From the NCBI RefSeq assembly GCF_028867935.1, contig NZ_JAPQNS010000015.1:136444-200443 (forward strand): a stretch of 64,000 bases of DNA, given 5' to 3'. Each line of letters starts with the position of its first letter. Within the stretch, counting starts at the first letter, position 1. This document shows, piece by piece, positions 9,205 through 17,756 of this stretch. A program made the position numbers and the translations under genes. The notes under the pieces are model-generated. The model did not search any database and was not told the DNA's origin. It was given only the letters and a program-made list of their open reading frames with translations. This stretch comes from Flavobacterium sp. SUN052 (GTDB taxonomy: Bacteria > Bacteroidota > Bacteroidia > Flavobacteriales > Flavobacteriaceae).

Positions 9205-9312
9205 TTACAGGTTTATAAGCAAACGCGCATGAAACCAACGCGCTGTTTCCTGTTTTTTCCGACCTACTCACCCGGCCCACGCTGGCCCAAACCAGTAAGC
9301 CGTTGGGCAGTT
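9205..9312 (+). pseudogene. Truncated, frameshifted 5' copy of an FG-GAP-type gene
   Basis: The block TTACAGGTTTATAA at 9205 followed 24 bases later by ATGAAACCAAC at 9229 repeats the leader and start of the FG-GAP gene, where TTGCAGGTTTATAA at 4884 is followed at the same 24-base distance by ATGAAACCAAC at 4908. The copy reads MKPTRCFLFFP, then needs a one-base shift to continue as LLTRPTLAQTSKPLG, parallel to LLTRPALAQ in the intact gene. It then runs into the end of the convergent esterase gene. It is the relic of a paralog or of a local duplication and is not functional. Confidence 0.7.
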
Positions 9313-9318
9313 CATTTT

Positions 9319-12015
9319 CTACCGCACCCGCCCCATCACCATGCCTTCATCGTCTTCTCCCCGATTTAGCGCCCCGTTACCCGGCGTTGAATCCACATCC
9401 GTCCCCAGGGCCTGACTCACTTCGCTTCGGATCTGGAACGTACCTGTTGTGGTACCCACTCGTACCGGTAACGTACGTACTGCCAGCTGACCCGGCCCCA
9501 GCGAAGATACGGTTGCCGTAACCACCTGCCCGGTCTGGCTTAGACCGGTCGACGGAACCAATTGCCAGCCTGTCGGAATAGCCGTTTGCAACGTAATGGC
9601 CGAAGCCGACTGGCCTCCAGCATTGGATAGATGCAACATGATTCGCAGTGTATCTTCGGGGATAACTACCTCTCGACTTAATTGCATCTGTAAAGCTAGG
9701 TCGATCTTTGTCGGATCGGGGGGCGGTTGATTCGACAAAATGGCTGGTAGCTGGCGACCATTAGGGTTGGGCGAAACCCAGCGGGCGGTGGTGCTATCAG
9801 GGGTGCGAAAATCGGCCATGGCCATGTCGTTTTCACCATCGGCGGTGCCGGAACCGGGCTGACTGTTAGGGTCGGGCTGATCTAATGCCAATACTTCAGC
9901 CGCATTCTCAATTTCACCCGGTGCGGTAACCAGCGCATCGAACATAAACACCTTTTTACCGCCTGGTTCCAGCCCCGCCACAGTTGCTGAAACAACGCTG
10001 GAACTCGCAGCCAAGCCCACATCTGAGCTAGCCACAAACCGAAGCGCGTCCGGTAACCGATCAATGAGCTGGATATTAGTGGCATCGTCGGGACCGTTGT
10101 TTGTTAGTTGCACCATATAACGCACCGCATCGCCCACGGCCACAACCCGTTTGTCCACCTGCATAGCCAGCGATACGTCGGCCTGATCGGGTATCGCTAT
10201 TGGAGTGGGAGCGGGTTCATTACCAATATAAACCGTGTGCCGTTTATCCAGAAACGTACCTTCGATCCATATCCCTGCTCTTGAATCGCCCTGCCGACGT
10301 ACTGATAGTCGGTAGCGACCCGTTTCAACACCACCTACGCCAATACGCTGGGGGGGATAGTTGCGCGTATAGTCAAAGCTGGGAAAGTCAGTAGTTGTGG
10401 TCGCCAGACTCCAGTTTGTTTGGGTGAACGGACCACCATCTAAACGCTCCAACCGAATTTCAACCGGCGCACTTGCCCACACCAACGCATCGAAACCGTG
10501 AGCGGGCTGATCGTACTTATAGCCAATACGCTGAATGGTAGGATCGGGCTGGCCGCCCACCACAAACGGCGATGCTGCCGTTTGGCTCAACACCCGCGAC
10601 GCATTGGCATCTATCGGAAACGGCTCGCTCCAAGTACTGGTGAACACGGGTTGGCTGGTTCGGATACGGACTCGATAGTTACCGGTTGGCAGGTTTGCCG
10701 GAATAACAAACGGAAGCGGATTTTGCCCGGTAGTCGGGTCAGACTCGGCCAGTATCGTCTCACTCGTTGTTAGAGCGAGTTGCACCCGGAACGTATTACC
10801 CGCCAGCAATGGGGCCTCGTGTACAAAGGGAACCGAGATCGTATCACCCGACCGATGCAAGCGGGGAAGCACGTAACCCGTTGTCAACAAAGCAACTGAA
10901 TCGGGCAGAAAAGGAGCTGCCGATTGAAAAAAGGCGTCGGTCAGGCATTGATTCCAGAGCCGGGTTAACATGGTAAGTCCTTCAAATCCACTGAAATGAA
11001 GCTTATCGGGACGGATAGTGATCCGTGTACAAGTGTCTGTCACAGGACCGGGCCACGCATTGGCGACCGTTGCGATTAGATCGTTCTGAGCCTGAATAAC
11101 CTCCGGGCGTGTTGTTCCATTGATATAACTAGCCCGCGACAGTAGCCAGGGTAGTCCGGTAAATCCCGTTTGCTGCCGGGTTTTCTGAATCACTGACGCA
11201 ATGTTGCTACTATACGTTTGCCGCGAGGTACTCTCCAGGTTGTCGCTTTCGCCCTGATGCCATAGTATGGCTCTCAATCCAGTTCGGGCCACATAATGGC
11301 GCAGGGCAACGCCAACTCTGCGGTATGGCGACAAGCCACCCGTACCAATGCCGGCCGCCGTCTGCGCCCACTGCGTGCTGGTGGTGTTTCCTTCTGCTGC
11401 TCCTAAAAACAGCACGGGTACATTTAGTCGCCGGGTCAGGCTATCGCCCAGCATGGTCCAGATATAAGGGGGATTCGACGGGCCAATATTTGTTTTGGCT
11501 CCCGCCCGACTGTAAGGCAGGTTGAGCGTTTGTTCGGCCGGATTGTCCTGTCGCGAGTCAACACAGGATACCCGGTCGTCGGTGGCATCGTAGGATTCTT
11601 CCGATGCTCCAAGTGCATTGGATTGGCCGGCAACAACAAACACTTCGCCCACTCCGATCCGATTAACGGTTGTTTGCGCCGTGATGGCAAAGCCCGCCTT
11701 CGTCCGAACCTGGAGCTGATACCAGCCCCCTTTGGCCAGAACCACACCCCGGAAAGCAAGGGTAGATGCGATGAGTGACAGCGATTGCCAGGTTGTTGCG
11801 GTTCCCTGTCCGGGCGTCAGGGGAACAAGTCGAGCCTCGGCCCGCGTGGTACCAGCCGGAGCAAGCCCGGCCACAGGCACTTTAGCCTGATTGGCAAGAT
11901 CGCGCTGAAAAACGACACGCGAACGTGGTGTGGATAGTGAAATTTGCGCCTGTGTAGCGTTACTAATTAGTGCATAGCAGGTACTCGCCAGTATAAACCG
12001 GACCCAGAACAACAT
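9319..12015 (-). CDS. SGNH-fold acetylesterase-like protein with DUF11 repeats
   Basis: About 898 residues from the ATG at 12015, which opens a signal peptide (MLFWVRFILASTCYALISNA). A TTG 60 bases upstream only adds a poor N-terminus. The N-terminal part resembles sialate O-acetylesterase-type SGNH hydrolases: the nucleophile block VFVVAGQSNALG, LWHQGESD, and the catalytic-histidine block DKLHFSGFEGL lie about 125-345 residues from the start. Two DUF11 Ig-like repeats follow (starting ADVSLAMQVDKRVV and IDLALQMQLSREVV), which in other proteins form extended stalks. It is probably exported to deacetylate a glycan, but the substrate is unknown. No type IX sorting domain is visible at the end. 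It is convergent with the preceding cluster and divergent from the sigma factor gene at 12201. Confidence 0.82.
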   Translation of the reverse strand: MLFWVRFILASTCYALISNATQAQISLSTPRSRVVFQRDLANQAKVPVAGLAPAGTTRAEARLVPLTPGQGTATTWQSLSLIASTLAFRGVVLAKGGWYQLQVRTKAGFAITAQTTVNRIGVGEVFVVAGQSNALGASEESYDATDDRVSCVDSRQDNPAEQTLNLPYSRAGAKTNIGPSNPPYIWTMLGDSLTRRLNVPVLFLGAAEGNTTSTQWAQTAAGIGTGGLSPYRRVGVALRHYVARTGLRAILWHQGESDNLESTSRQTYSSNIASVIQKTRQQTGFTGLPWLLSRASYINGTTRPEVIQAQNDLIATVANAWPGPVTDTCTRITIRPDKLHFSGFEGLTMLTRLWNQCLTDAFFQSAAPFLPDSVALLTTGYVLPRLHRSGDTISVPFVHEAPLLAGNTFRVQLALTTSETILAESDPTTGQNPLPFVIPANLPTGNYRVRIRTSQPVFTSTWSEPFPIDANASRVLSQTAASPFVVGGQPDPTIQRIGYKYDQPAHGFDALVWASAPVEIRLERLDGGPFTQTNWSLATTTTDFPSFDYTRNYPPQRIGVGGVETGRYRLSVRRQGDSRAGIWIEGTFLDKRHTVYIGNEPAPTPIAIPDQADVSLAMQVDKRVVAVGDAVRYMVQLTNNGPDDATNIQLIDRLPDALRFVASSDVGLAASSSVVSATVAGLEPGGKKVFMFDALVTAPGEIENAAEVLALDQPDPNSQPGSGTADGENDMAMADFRTPDSTTARWVSPNPNGRQLPAILSNQPPPDPTKIDLALQMQLSREVVIPEDTLRIMLHLSNAGGQSASAITLQTAIPTGWQLVPSTGLSQTGQVVTATVSSLGPGQLAVRTLPVRVGTTTGTFQIRSEVSQALGTDVDSTPGNGALNRGEDDEGMVMGRVR

Positions 12016-12200
12016 AGCAAAAAACGCTTTTAGTGTGGATATATCAAATCTATCGTTTAAGAAAAGATTTTCCAAGCGTTGCTTACACGTATATTTCCAA
12101 AATGGATAGATATGTTGCTAAATCAAAAAAAATATCCCCTTTTCCAACCTTTTCTCTATTCTTAGCCACTTTAGGGTGATTCGTTTCCGCAACCCGATCC

Positions 12201-12746
12201 ATGTTTCGCTTGGCCCCTCCACCCGACCTATCTGAACGCGACTTAGTCGCCCAGTGCCTCTTGCAGGGCGATCCGTCAGCGCAACGGACGGCCCAGCGCC
12301 TATTGTTCGAGCGGTACAAACGGGCCATGTTCAGCACAGTTTTCCGGCTGTTGAATGACTACCACGCGGCTAACGACGCCCTACAGGATGGCTTTATCGA
12401 GGTATTCAGGAATCTGGGAAGTTTCCGGCAAGATTCGACGCTCGGAGCCTGGATCAAGACAATTATGGTCAGGCAGGCGCTTCGGCACCGGCGGCTGAGT
12501 ATCGTATCGGAACCGCTCGACCTGCTGCTGCACGATCAGCCTGTTGATATGCCGGAGGGTATTACGGGCGAACAGCTCGACGCAGCGATCCGGTCGTTAC
12601 CCGATGGATGCCGGGCCGTTTTTCTGCTGGCCGAAGTAGAAGGTTATCCACACCGCGAGGTTGCGCAGATGCTGAACATTTCGGAAGGAACGTCTAAATC
12701 ACAGGTGAGTTACGCCCGTAAACTGCTCCGAAAAAAACTGCAATAG
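12201..12746 (+). CDS. ECF RNA polymerase sigma factor
   Basis: A 181-residue sigma-70 family factor of the extracytoplasmic-function group. Region 2 spans about residues 30-95, with the core-binding and -10 recognition segment YHAANDALQDGFIEVFRNLGSF. Region 4 spans about 125-180, with the helix-turn-helix GYPHREVAQMLNISEGTSKS and the tail SYARKLLRKKL. There is no extra C-terminal domain. It is first in a rightward operon with a membrane protein positioned like an anti-sigma factor, a DUF4097 protein and two outer-membrane proteins. It probably directs transcription of its own operon, as such factors usually do. Confidence 0.93.
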   Translation: MFRLAPPPDLSERDLVAQCLLQGDPSAQRTAQRLLFERYKRAMFSTVFRLLNDYHAANDALQDGFIEVFRNLGSFRQDSTLGAWIKTIMVRQALRHRRLSIVSEPLDLLLHDQPVDMPEGITGEQLDAAIRSLPDGCRAVFLLAEVEGYPHREVAQMLNISEGTSKSQVSYARKLLRKKLQ

Positions 12747-12777
12747 TCATTAGTAGTCATTCATAGTCAAACAACAA

Positions 12778-13380
12778 ATGATGAACCTACCCGAACACGA
12801 ACCCGACTCAAATCTCTGGCAACGTATCGAAGCGGGTCTGGATGCCGACGCTCAAATCGACCGGATGCTTAGCGCACTACCCCAGCTCGATCCCGATGAG
12901 CAACTTTGGGATCGAATTGAGGCAAGCTTAGAGTCAACCCCGGTGATCCCGATTGGGCAGAGGGCTACACGCCTGTTGGGGTCAATTCGTTGGCTCGTTG
13001 GTGCTGCGGCTGTGACCTTGGTGAGTGTTTATTGGATCTGGCAGCATGACACTAGCCCTGATACAGAGCGCGTAACGGTTTCGTACTCCGTTGAAAAAGG
13101 TGCGCATCCCTCACCAGCACCATCCCTTGCCAACGCGGAGGCTAACCGGCAGGCCGAAGCGTTGATAGCCCGACAATGCGCTGAACAGAAACCCATTTGC
13201 CAAAAGCCCGAAGTGCATGAATTACGCAATCAGCTGGTCGAGCTAAAGCAGAAACAAGCACGGATTGGCCAGGAGATGGCCCTGTTTGGGGATGACCCCG
13301 CATTGATGCAAGCGCAGGCAAAAATTGAAAGCCAACGAGCCGAAGTCACCAAAGAACTATTGACGCTGCTGCAATCATGA
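12778..13380 (+). CDS. Putative membrane anti-sigma factor, no zinc-finger motif
   Basis: A 200-residue protein 31 bases after the sigma gene. The cytoplasmic N-terminus has two copies of a short motif (NLWQRIEAGLD at about 13 and QLWDRIEASLE at about 42), with DRMLSALPQLD between them. A membrane helix follows at about 68-89 (LGSIRWLVGAAAVTLVSVYW), then an outer segment ending in a predicted coiled coil (RNQLVELKQKQARIGQEM). Position and topology suggest an anti-sigma factor holding the ECF sigma at the membrane. It lacks the HxxxCxxC zinc motif of typical zinc anti-sigma domains, so the family assignment is inference. Its stop overlaps the start of the next gene by four bases (ATGA), implying coupled translation. 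Confidence 0.7.
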   Translation: MMNLPEHEPDSNLWQRIEAGLDADAQIDRMLSALPQLDPDEQLWDRIEASLESTPVIPIGQRATRLLGSIRWLVGAAAVTLVSVYWIWQHDTSPDTERVTVSYSVEKGAHPSPAPSLANAEANRQAEALIARQCAEQKPICQKPEVHELRNQLVELKQKQARIGQEMALFGDDPALMQAQAKIESQRAEVTKELLTLLQS

Positions 13381-14348
13381 GACGAGTGTTTCCAACAATT
13401 CGATGGCCTATCATCAGCGCATTCCTCGGGCTTGGCTACCTGCTGGCGATCTCCTCACTGGCCCAAACGGCCCCCGCCGGGGCGGGGCTGGCTGTGCAGG
13501 TGGTGACGAAGGTGGTGGAGAAAACAATACCCTGCCCCGACGGAATGACCCAACGCATCCGAATTACGGCCCGCAAAGCCGATGTTACTGTGAAAGGCTG
13601 GGACCGCCCGCTCGTGGGCGTTAAACTGCGATTGTTAGCCAAACATACCGACCGGGCCGTAGCCGAACGCGAGGTTGCCTACCATCAGTATACGCTACAA
13701 CCGAACGGGGCCAGTATCGACTTATCGAATGGGTTTGTCATTCCACAACGGGCAGGTCGGCTACAAAGCCAAATGAAGGCTATTTACGAAGTTAGCGTTC
13801 CGAACCGGGCCGACCTACTTATTAATGATTCGTTCGGCGACATCACTCTGCATGAGCTCTCAGGCGAAACATCGGTTCAGTTTGAATATGGCAAGCTGAC
13901 ACTGAACGACATCCAGGGCAAACTGACAGTTAAGTCGGATTATGGCGATCTGGACGGGAAAAGCCTAAACGCACAATTCACCTGCACGGCCGAAAAAGCG
14001 ACGATTAATTTACGCGACCACGGCGGCACCAGCCAAATCCAGAGCAACTACGGCAAGTTGTCCATCTTTCCGAGTTCATCCACGCTGGACGAACTGAGCG
14101 TAGAAGCTGAACATACGCAAGTGACCCTGGTACCACTTAAAATTGATGATTTCTCCTACGATTTGCGAGCTATTTATGGCCAACTGTTTTTACCACCAGC
14201 CTGGTCCGAACAGTTTCCCCGTCGGAGCAAGGAGCAGCAACATATTCTCTACCAACCTAGGCTGCGCAAACCATTAATCAAAGTAGTGAATAAGAGTAGT
14301 CCCACTCATCTGTTTACAGCCTCCGACGTCCCTGTAGGCAGCCGATAA
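13377..14348 (+). CDS. DUF4097-like beta-rich exported protein
   Basis: A 323-residue protein with an N-terminal signal (about residues 10-32, ending SSLAQTAPA). The rest is a series of short beta strands with regular turns (TARKADVTVKGWD, LLINDSFGDITLHELSG, GKLTLNDIQGKLTVKSDYGDLDGK), the pattern of DUF4097/DUF4098 right-handed beta-helix-like proteins. Such proteins are often encoded beside ECF sigma and anti-sigma genes and are thought to act at the envelope; their biochemical role is not known. Translation starts inside the stop of the anti-sigma gene. It may be a sensor component for the operon or a target of it. Confidence 0.78.
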   Translation: MRRVFPTIRWPIISAFLGLGYLLAISSLAQTAPAGAGLAVQVVTKVVEKTIPCPDGMTQRIRITARKADVTVKGWDRPLVGVKLRLLAKHTDRAVAEREVAYHQYTLQPNGASIDLSNGFVIPQRAGRLQSQMKAIYEVSVPNRADLLINDSFGDITLHELSGETSVQFEYGKLTLNDIQGKLTVKSDYGDLDGKSLNAQFTCTAEKATINLRDHGGTSQIQSNYGKLSIFPSSSTLDELSVEAEHTQVTLVPLKIDDFSYDLRAIYGQLFLPPAWSEQFPRRSKEQQHILYQPRLRKPLIKVVNKSSPTHLFTASDVPVGSR

Positions 14349-14362
14349 TTTCCTTAATCCTT

Positions 14363-15034
14363 ATGAAAACCTTTCTCCTAGTAAGTCTCTTGTTTATCGC
14401 GCTGCCCGGCCTGGGGCAGGTTCAGGATAGTGTTCGGGTGGAAACAAGCACCACCGTCGACAGTTCAGCCAACCGGCCAGTGGATAAAATGAGACAATCA
14501 AGCATCAACAAATTCTGGCAAGCTTATCGTGCAGAACGGACCTTGGTCAAGGTTGGCTTTTTTGGCATTCCCATTCTGTTGTCACGATATGAACTAGGGG
14601 TAGAACAGAAAGTAGCTTCGGCATGGTCAGTCGGTGCCAGTGTTTGGATGTTCCATAGCTACCTACCTGTTATAACCCAAACCAATGTATATGGGTCGGT
14701 ATATGGACGCTGGTATTATAGCATTAACAAACGGATACGCGAAGAACGGGGAGCGAACAACTTTGTGGGCAACTACGTAACTGTACGCCTGAATAGCGCT
14801 CAACACTATAGTGCAAGGGCAAGTAATCCAAAAATTGACTCAATTATTACCCAAGAAAAACATGTTGGCCCATCAATCGATCTGGGTTGGGGCGTCCAGA
14901 AACGGCTGGGGCGCTGGGGTTACGTTGACGTGTCGCCGGGTCTTACCTATTCGTTCACCAACCCCATTATATTCGGAAATACCAGAAATCGACTGGGCTT
15001 TCGACTCAGCATAATTTTTGGTTTAGGCTTTTAA
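14363..15034 (+). CDS. Putative outer-membrane beta-barrel protein
   Basis: A 223-residue protein with signal peptide MKTFLLVSLLFIALPGLGQ. It shows amphipathic alternation (SRYELGVEQKVASAWSVGAS, YGSVYGRWYYSINKRI, FVGNYVTVRLNS) and ends in aromatic strands (RLGFRLSIIFGLGF), consistent with a small outer-membrane beta barrel and its terminal aromatic residue. It shares the mature N-terminus DSVRVET and the core ERTLVKVGFF with the next protein, so the two are diverged tandem paralogs. Only 14 bases separate it from the DUF4097 gene, so it belongs to the sigma operon. Its specific function is unknown. Confidence 0.7.
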   Translation: MKTFLLVSLLFIALPGLGQVQDSVRVETSTTVDSSANRPVDKMRQSSINKFWQAYRAERTLVKVGFFGIPILLSRYELGVEQKVASAWSVGASVWMFHSYLPVITQTNVYGSVYGRWYYSINKRIREERGANNFVGNYVTVRLNSAQHYSARASNPKIDSIITQEKHVGPSIDLGWGVQKRLGRWGYVDVSPGLTYSFTNPIIFGNTRNRLGFRLSIIFGLGF

Positions 15035-15045
15035 AATACACAACG

Positions 15046-15828
15046 ATGAAACGCTTTCTTCCTTTGCTATTTCCCCTCCCCTACTTTATCTCACTGGCTA
15101 ACGCTCAGTCCATTGACTCAGTCCGCACTGAAACAACCACCGAAGACGCCCGTATCTCAGCCGCCGAAGTGAAGCGCTTTATACGCTACATCACCCGAGC
15201 CGATGTTGAAGAACGAACGTTGTTTAAAGTGGGAATCTGGCCCGCATCGGATCGGACTGTCCCCTACGAATATAGAAGGTGGCGTTTAGGGGCAGACTTC
15301 GAAGTTTTGCTTGAACAAAAATTAAGCCCGTCACTCTCTTTTTTAATTGGCATTGAGGGGTCTGGCCAATATGCAGAATATCAAAAGAGGGCACAGCTTT
15401 TTGGTCTAAATCCACCGACTCAACCGAACATAGCTGCCTATTATCTTGAATTCGAGCGCCGGTATGAACTGCTCTACAAAGCCGGTTTTCGCTATTATTA
15501 CAACAAGCATAAACAAATACTTTCAGGCATATCCGCTAATAATTTCTCCGGCAACTATTTAACTATTCAGGGAACGGTACCTTGGGAATACAAATACCAA
15601 CAGGGATTCCGTAGTGCATCGACATCAGAGCAGATGGTTGTCAGTATTAACGGGCGGCAAACAAGACTGGAGAACACCCGCATCTTGCTTGCTTACGGCC
15701 TACAACGTCGATTGGGCAAATACGCCTATTTCGACATTAACGCGGGACCTGAAGTGATGTACAGAAATTACAATGGCAAATCCTCTTTCTCTTTCCAACT
15801 CAACGCTCTCGTTGGTTTTGGCTGGTAA
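15046..15828 (+). CDS. Putative outer-membrane beta-barrel protein, paralog of the preceding gene
   Basis: A 260-residue exported protein (signal MKRFLPLLFPLPYFISLANA). It repeats features of its neighbour: IDSVRTETTT after cleavage, then EERTLFKVGIW, a central NNFSGNYLTIQG (compare NNFVGNYVTVRL), GLQRRLGKYAYFDINAGPEV near the end (compare VQKRLGRWGYVDVSPGL), and a barrel-like C-terminus FSFQLNALVGFGW ending in tryptophan. It is the last gene of the ECF sigma operon and is followed by a perfect hairpin. The two proteins may be porin-like or assembly-quality targets of the envelope response; this is inference. Confidence 0.7.
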   Translation: MKRFLPLLFPLPYFISLANAQSIDSVRTETTTEDARISAAEVKRFIRYITRADVEERTLFKVGIWPASDRTVPYEYRRWRLGADFEVLLEQKLSPSLSFLIGIEGSGQYAEYQKRAQLFGLNPPTQPNIAAYYLEFERRYELLYKAGFRYYYNKHKQILSGISANNFSGNYLTIQGTVPWEYKYQQGFRSASTSEQMVVSINGRQTRLENTRILLAYGLQRRLGKYAYFDINAGPEVMYRNYNGKSSFSFQLNALVGFGW

Positions 15829-15845
15829 TTTTTACCTTTTTCTAG

Positions 15846-15874
15846 GCTGGAATCGTTGAAGCTACGATTCCAGC
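15846..15874. terminator. Hairpin terminator between convergent genes
   Basis: GCTGGAATCG at 15846-15855 pairs perfectly with CGATTCCAGC at 15865-15874 around a 9-base loop. It sits between the end of the sigma operon (15828) and the end of a leftward Uma2 gene (15898), so it can end transcription from both sides. A run of T (TTTTTACCTTTTTCT) upstream on the plus strand would be the U-tract for the leftward transcript. Confidence 0.65.
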
Positions 15875-15897
15875 TGCTACTGCTTTGTCTGTCGCCC

Positions 15898-16533
15898 CTA
15901 AACACTCTCTGTCGGTAGATCGGCGAAAATATCATTCAAGGGCAGTTCAAACAAACCAACACGGGCCACATCGGTGAGGTTTTCGTAATCCGTTTGTATC
16001 CAGACATTGGGTTGCTCGGTCCGTTCGACTACCATCACCGACAAATCGGACCGGTCGACAAATACCATACCCTGCATCGACTCGATGCGCTTATAACGCA
16101 TCATTTTATGCGTCAAGTCATAAGCAGCAGTCGATTCAGAAAGCACCTCAACAATCAGAAATGGGTTGGTAATGATCGAATCGGAGCCAGCCACAAATGC
16201 AGGCAATCCCTTGACAACCGTTACTTCGGGGTTGTAATAGCCTTTTTTACCGATGGTTTTCAGCACGCCCACGTTGCTACCCGCCACGTAGTAGCCCCGT
16301 CCTTTGCTCAGTATGGTAAGCATCGTAATGATGCGTCCAATCAATAATTCGTGAATAAAGGCAGCTAAACCCATAACAATAATATGGTCGTTGTGATAGT
16401 CGGTACGGTAGGGCGATTCGGGTAGGAAGTCCAGAAATTCATCCCACGTAGCCCGTATCGACACCAAGCCCCCTGCATCAAGTGCGGCTACTTGCTTCGG
16501 AGTCAGTTGTATCTTCTGAATAGTGGTTTCCAT
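15898..16533 (-). CDS. Uma2 family (PD-(D/E)XK-like) protein
   Basis: A 211-residue protein of the Uma2 family (PF05685), a restriction-endonuclease-like fold very abundant in cyanobacteria and Cytophagales. It shows the N-terminal segment TWDEFLDFLPESPYRTDYHNDHI, then the acidic strand YNPEVTVVKG and FLIVEVLSESTAAYDLTHKMMRYK, where the E and K residues match the expected nuclease core. Family members are assumed to be DNA nucleases, but their biological targets are unknown. The start codon is separated from the stop of a second Uma2 gene by 12 bases, so the two form one transcription unit. Confidence 0.82.
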   Translation of the reverse strand: METTIQKIQLTPKQVAALDAGGLVSIRATWDEFLDFLPESPYRTDYHNDHIIVMGLAAFIHELLIGRIITMLTILSKGRGYYVAGSNVGVLKTIGKKGYYNPEVTVVKGLPAFVAGSDSIITNPFLIVEVLSESTAAYDLTHKMMRYKRIESMQGMVFVDRSDLSVMVVERTEQPNVWIQTDYENLTDVARVGLFELPLNDIFADLPTESV

Positions 16534-16545
16534 TGGTTTTATCGG

Positions 16546-17163
16546 TTATTCTACCACAATGCCCTCCTCGTCCAGATACCGGGCAATGTTGAACGTGTGA
16601 CCGTCCATCAATTCTATATCTGTGTTCCACTCGCGTACCTGCCAATCACGACCGGGCTCCATAATGGTCACGGTTTTGGTGTTAATCATGATCCAGATGA
16701 TGCGCTCCACCCCAAAATCGAGCAGCTTCTTCGACTTCTTATAAATATATCCGAACCCAGTCAGCTCTGAAGTGTCGGCTTCTGTATCAATTTCAATGGC
16801 TATTTTGGGTGGAACATCAGGGTATTTTCGGTTTACCTTGTCGGCAGTCAACACGGCTTTGTCGAAAATGGCAATATCGTTGGAGAAGTTATTGTTCCGG
16901 TCAATATGGCTGCCGATCTCATTGGTTAAGACACGGTATTTTTTTTCATCAAATGCCCGAAATATAATTCGTAGCAGATATGTAACTAGCTCCGCCTGAA
17001 GCGAACTATAGCCCATGATGTCTTCTAAGGTTTTAGATTTGTTCAACACCGACTTGTAGCCCTTGTAATAAATAGGCTTTCCATCCATGACCTCGTAAAC
17101 GAGATAATCCGGAATTTTCCGTTTCGGCTTCGATGATTCGTCTTTGGTGATTGGCAAAGGCAT
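16546..17163 (-). CDS. Uma2 family protein, second tandem copy
   Basis: A 205-residue protein. The N-terminus KPKRKIPDYLVYEVMDGKPIYYKGY is typical of the DUF820/Uma2 subgroup. Core elements are RVLTNEIGSHIDRNN, NFSNDIAIFDKA (acidic strand) and PPKIAIEIDTEADTSEL followed by YIYKKSKKLLDFGVERI, containing candidate D, E and K catalytic residues. It is only distantly similar to the downstream copy, so the pair is not a recent duplication. It is the upstream gene of the two. No partner or target is apparent. Confidence 0.78.
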   Translation of the reverse strand: MPLPITKDESSKPKRKIPDYLVYEVMDGKPIYYKGYKSVLNKSKTLEDIMGYSSLQAELVTYLLRIIFRAFDEKKYRVLTNEIGSHIDRNNNFSNDIAIFDKAVLTADKVNRKYPDVPPKIAIEIDTEADTSELTGFGYIYKKSKKLLDFGVERIIWIMINTKTVTIMEPGRDWQVREWNTDIELMDGHTFNIARYLDEEGIVVE

Positions 17164-17297
17164 GACGCTGACAGGCTTTTGTCAAATATACGAAAAAACG
17201 GCTCGCTTTCCCCCGGTCTCAACTCCCCTCATTGGGTTTTACTGGTAATTTTCGCTAACTTACTCCTTCCAACTGCACACTGCTTACCGATAGGTAT

Positions 17298-17756
17298 ATG
17301 ACACCCGAAGCCGCTTTTTCTCTTGCCAATGCACTGGTTTTGCCCCAATGGATACTGATGGCAGTTGCTCCGCGCTGGTCGGTGACGCAGTGGCTTACGC
17401 GCACGCTCACTATTCCGATGGTGCTGGCTGTCATGTACATTTTTTATCTCTTCTCTGGAGATAGCTCACTTGATTTCGGGTCGTTTAGCACCCTGCAAGG
17501 TGTTATGTCGTTGCTGGGGTCGGGGCAGAAAGGCGTGGCCCTGGCGGGCTGGATTCACTACCTCGCGTTCGATCTGGTAGCCGGTAGCTGGATACTCCGC
17601 GACGGTCACGAACGCGGCATCCGGCACTGGTTGTTGATTCCCTGTCTGTTTGGCTGCTTCATGCTGGGGCCAACAGGCTTGCTTCTATACGGGGTAATAA
17701 GGCTTATCGCATCTCGCGTAGACAGTACGCGTACAAGCCCACAAAAATCAAACTGA
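17298..17756 (+). CDS. ABA4-like family membrane protein
   Basis: A 152-residue protein with four predicted membrane helices. Motifs fit the ABA4-like/DUF4281 family: FSLANALVLPQWILMAVAPRW at the start, then GWIHYLAFDLVAGSWILRD and CLFGCFMLGPTGLLLYGVI. Plant ABA4 takes part in neoxanthin synthesis; the role of bacterial relatives is not established. The ATG at 17298 gives a full first helix. Its last 53 bases overlap, tail to tail, with the end of the leftward gene 17704-18198. Confidence 0.75.
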   Translation: MTPEAAFSLANALVLPQWILMAVAPRWSVTQWLTRTLTIPMVLAVMYIFYLFSGDSSLDFGSFSTLQGVMSLLGSGQKGVALAGWIHYLAFDLVAGSWILRDGHERGIRHWLLIPCLFGCFMLGPTGLLLYGVIRLIASRVDSTRTSPQKSN

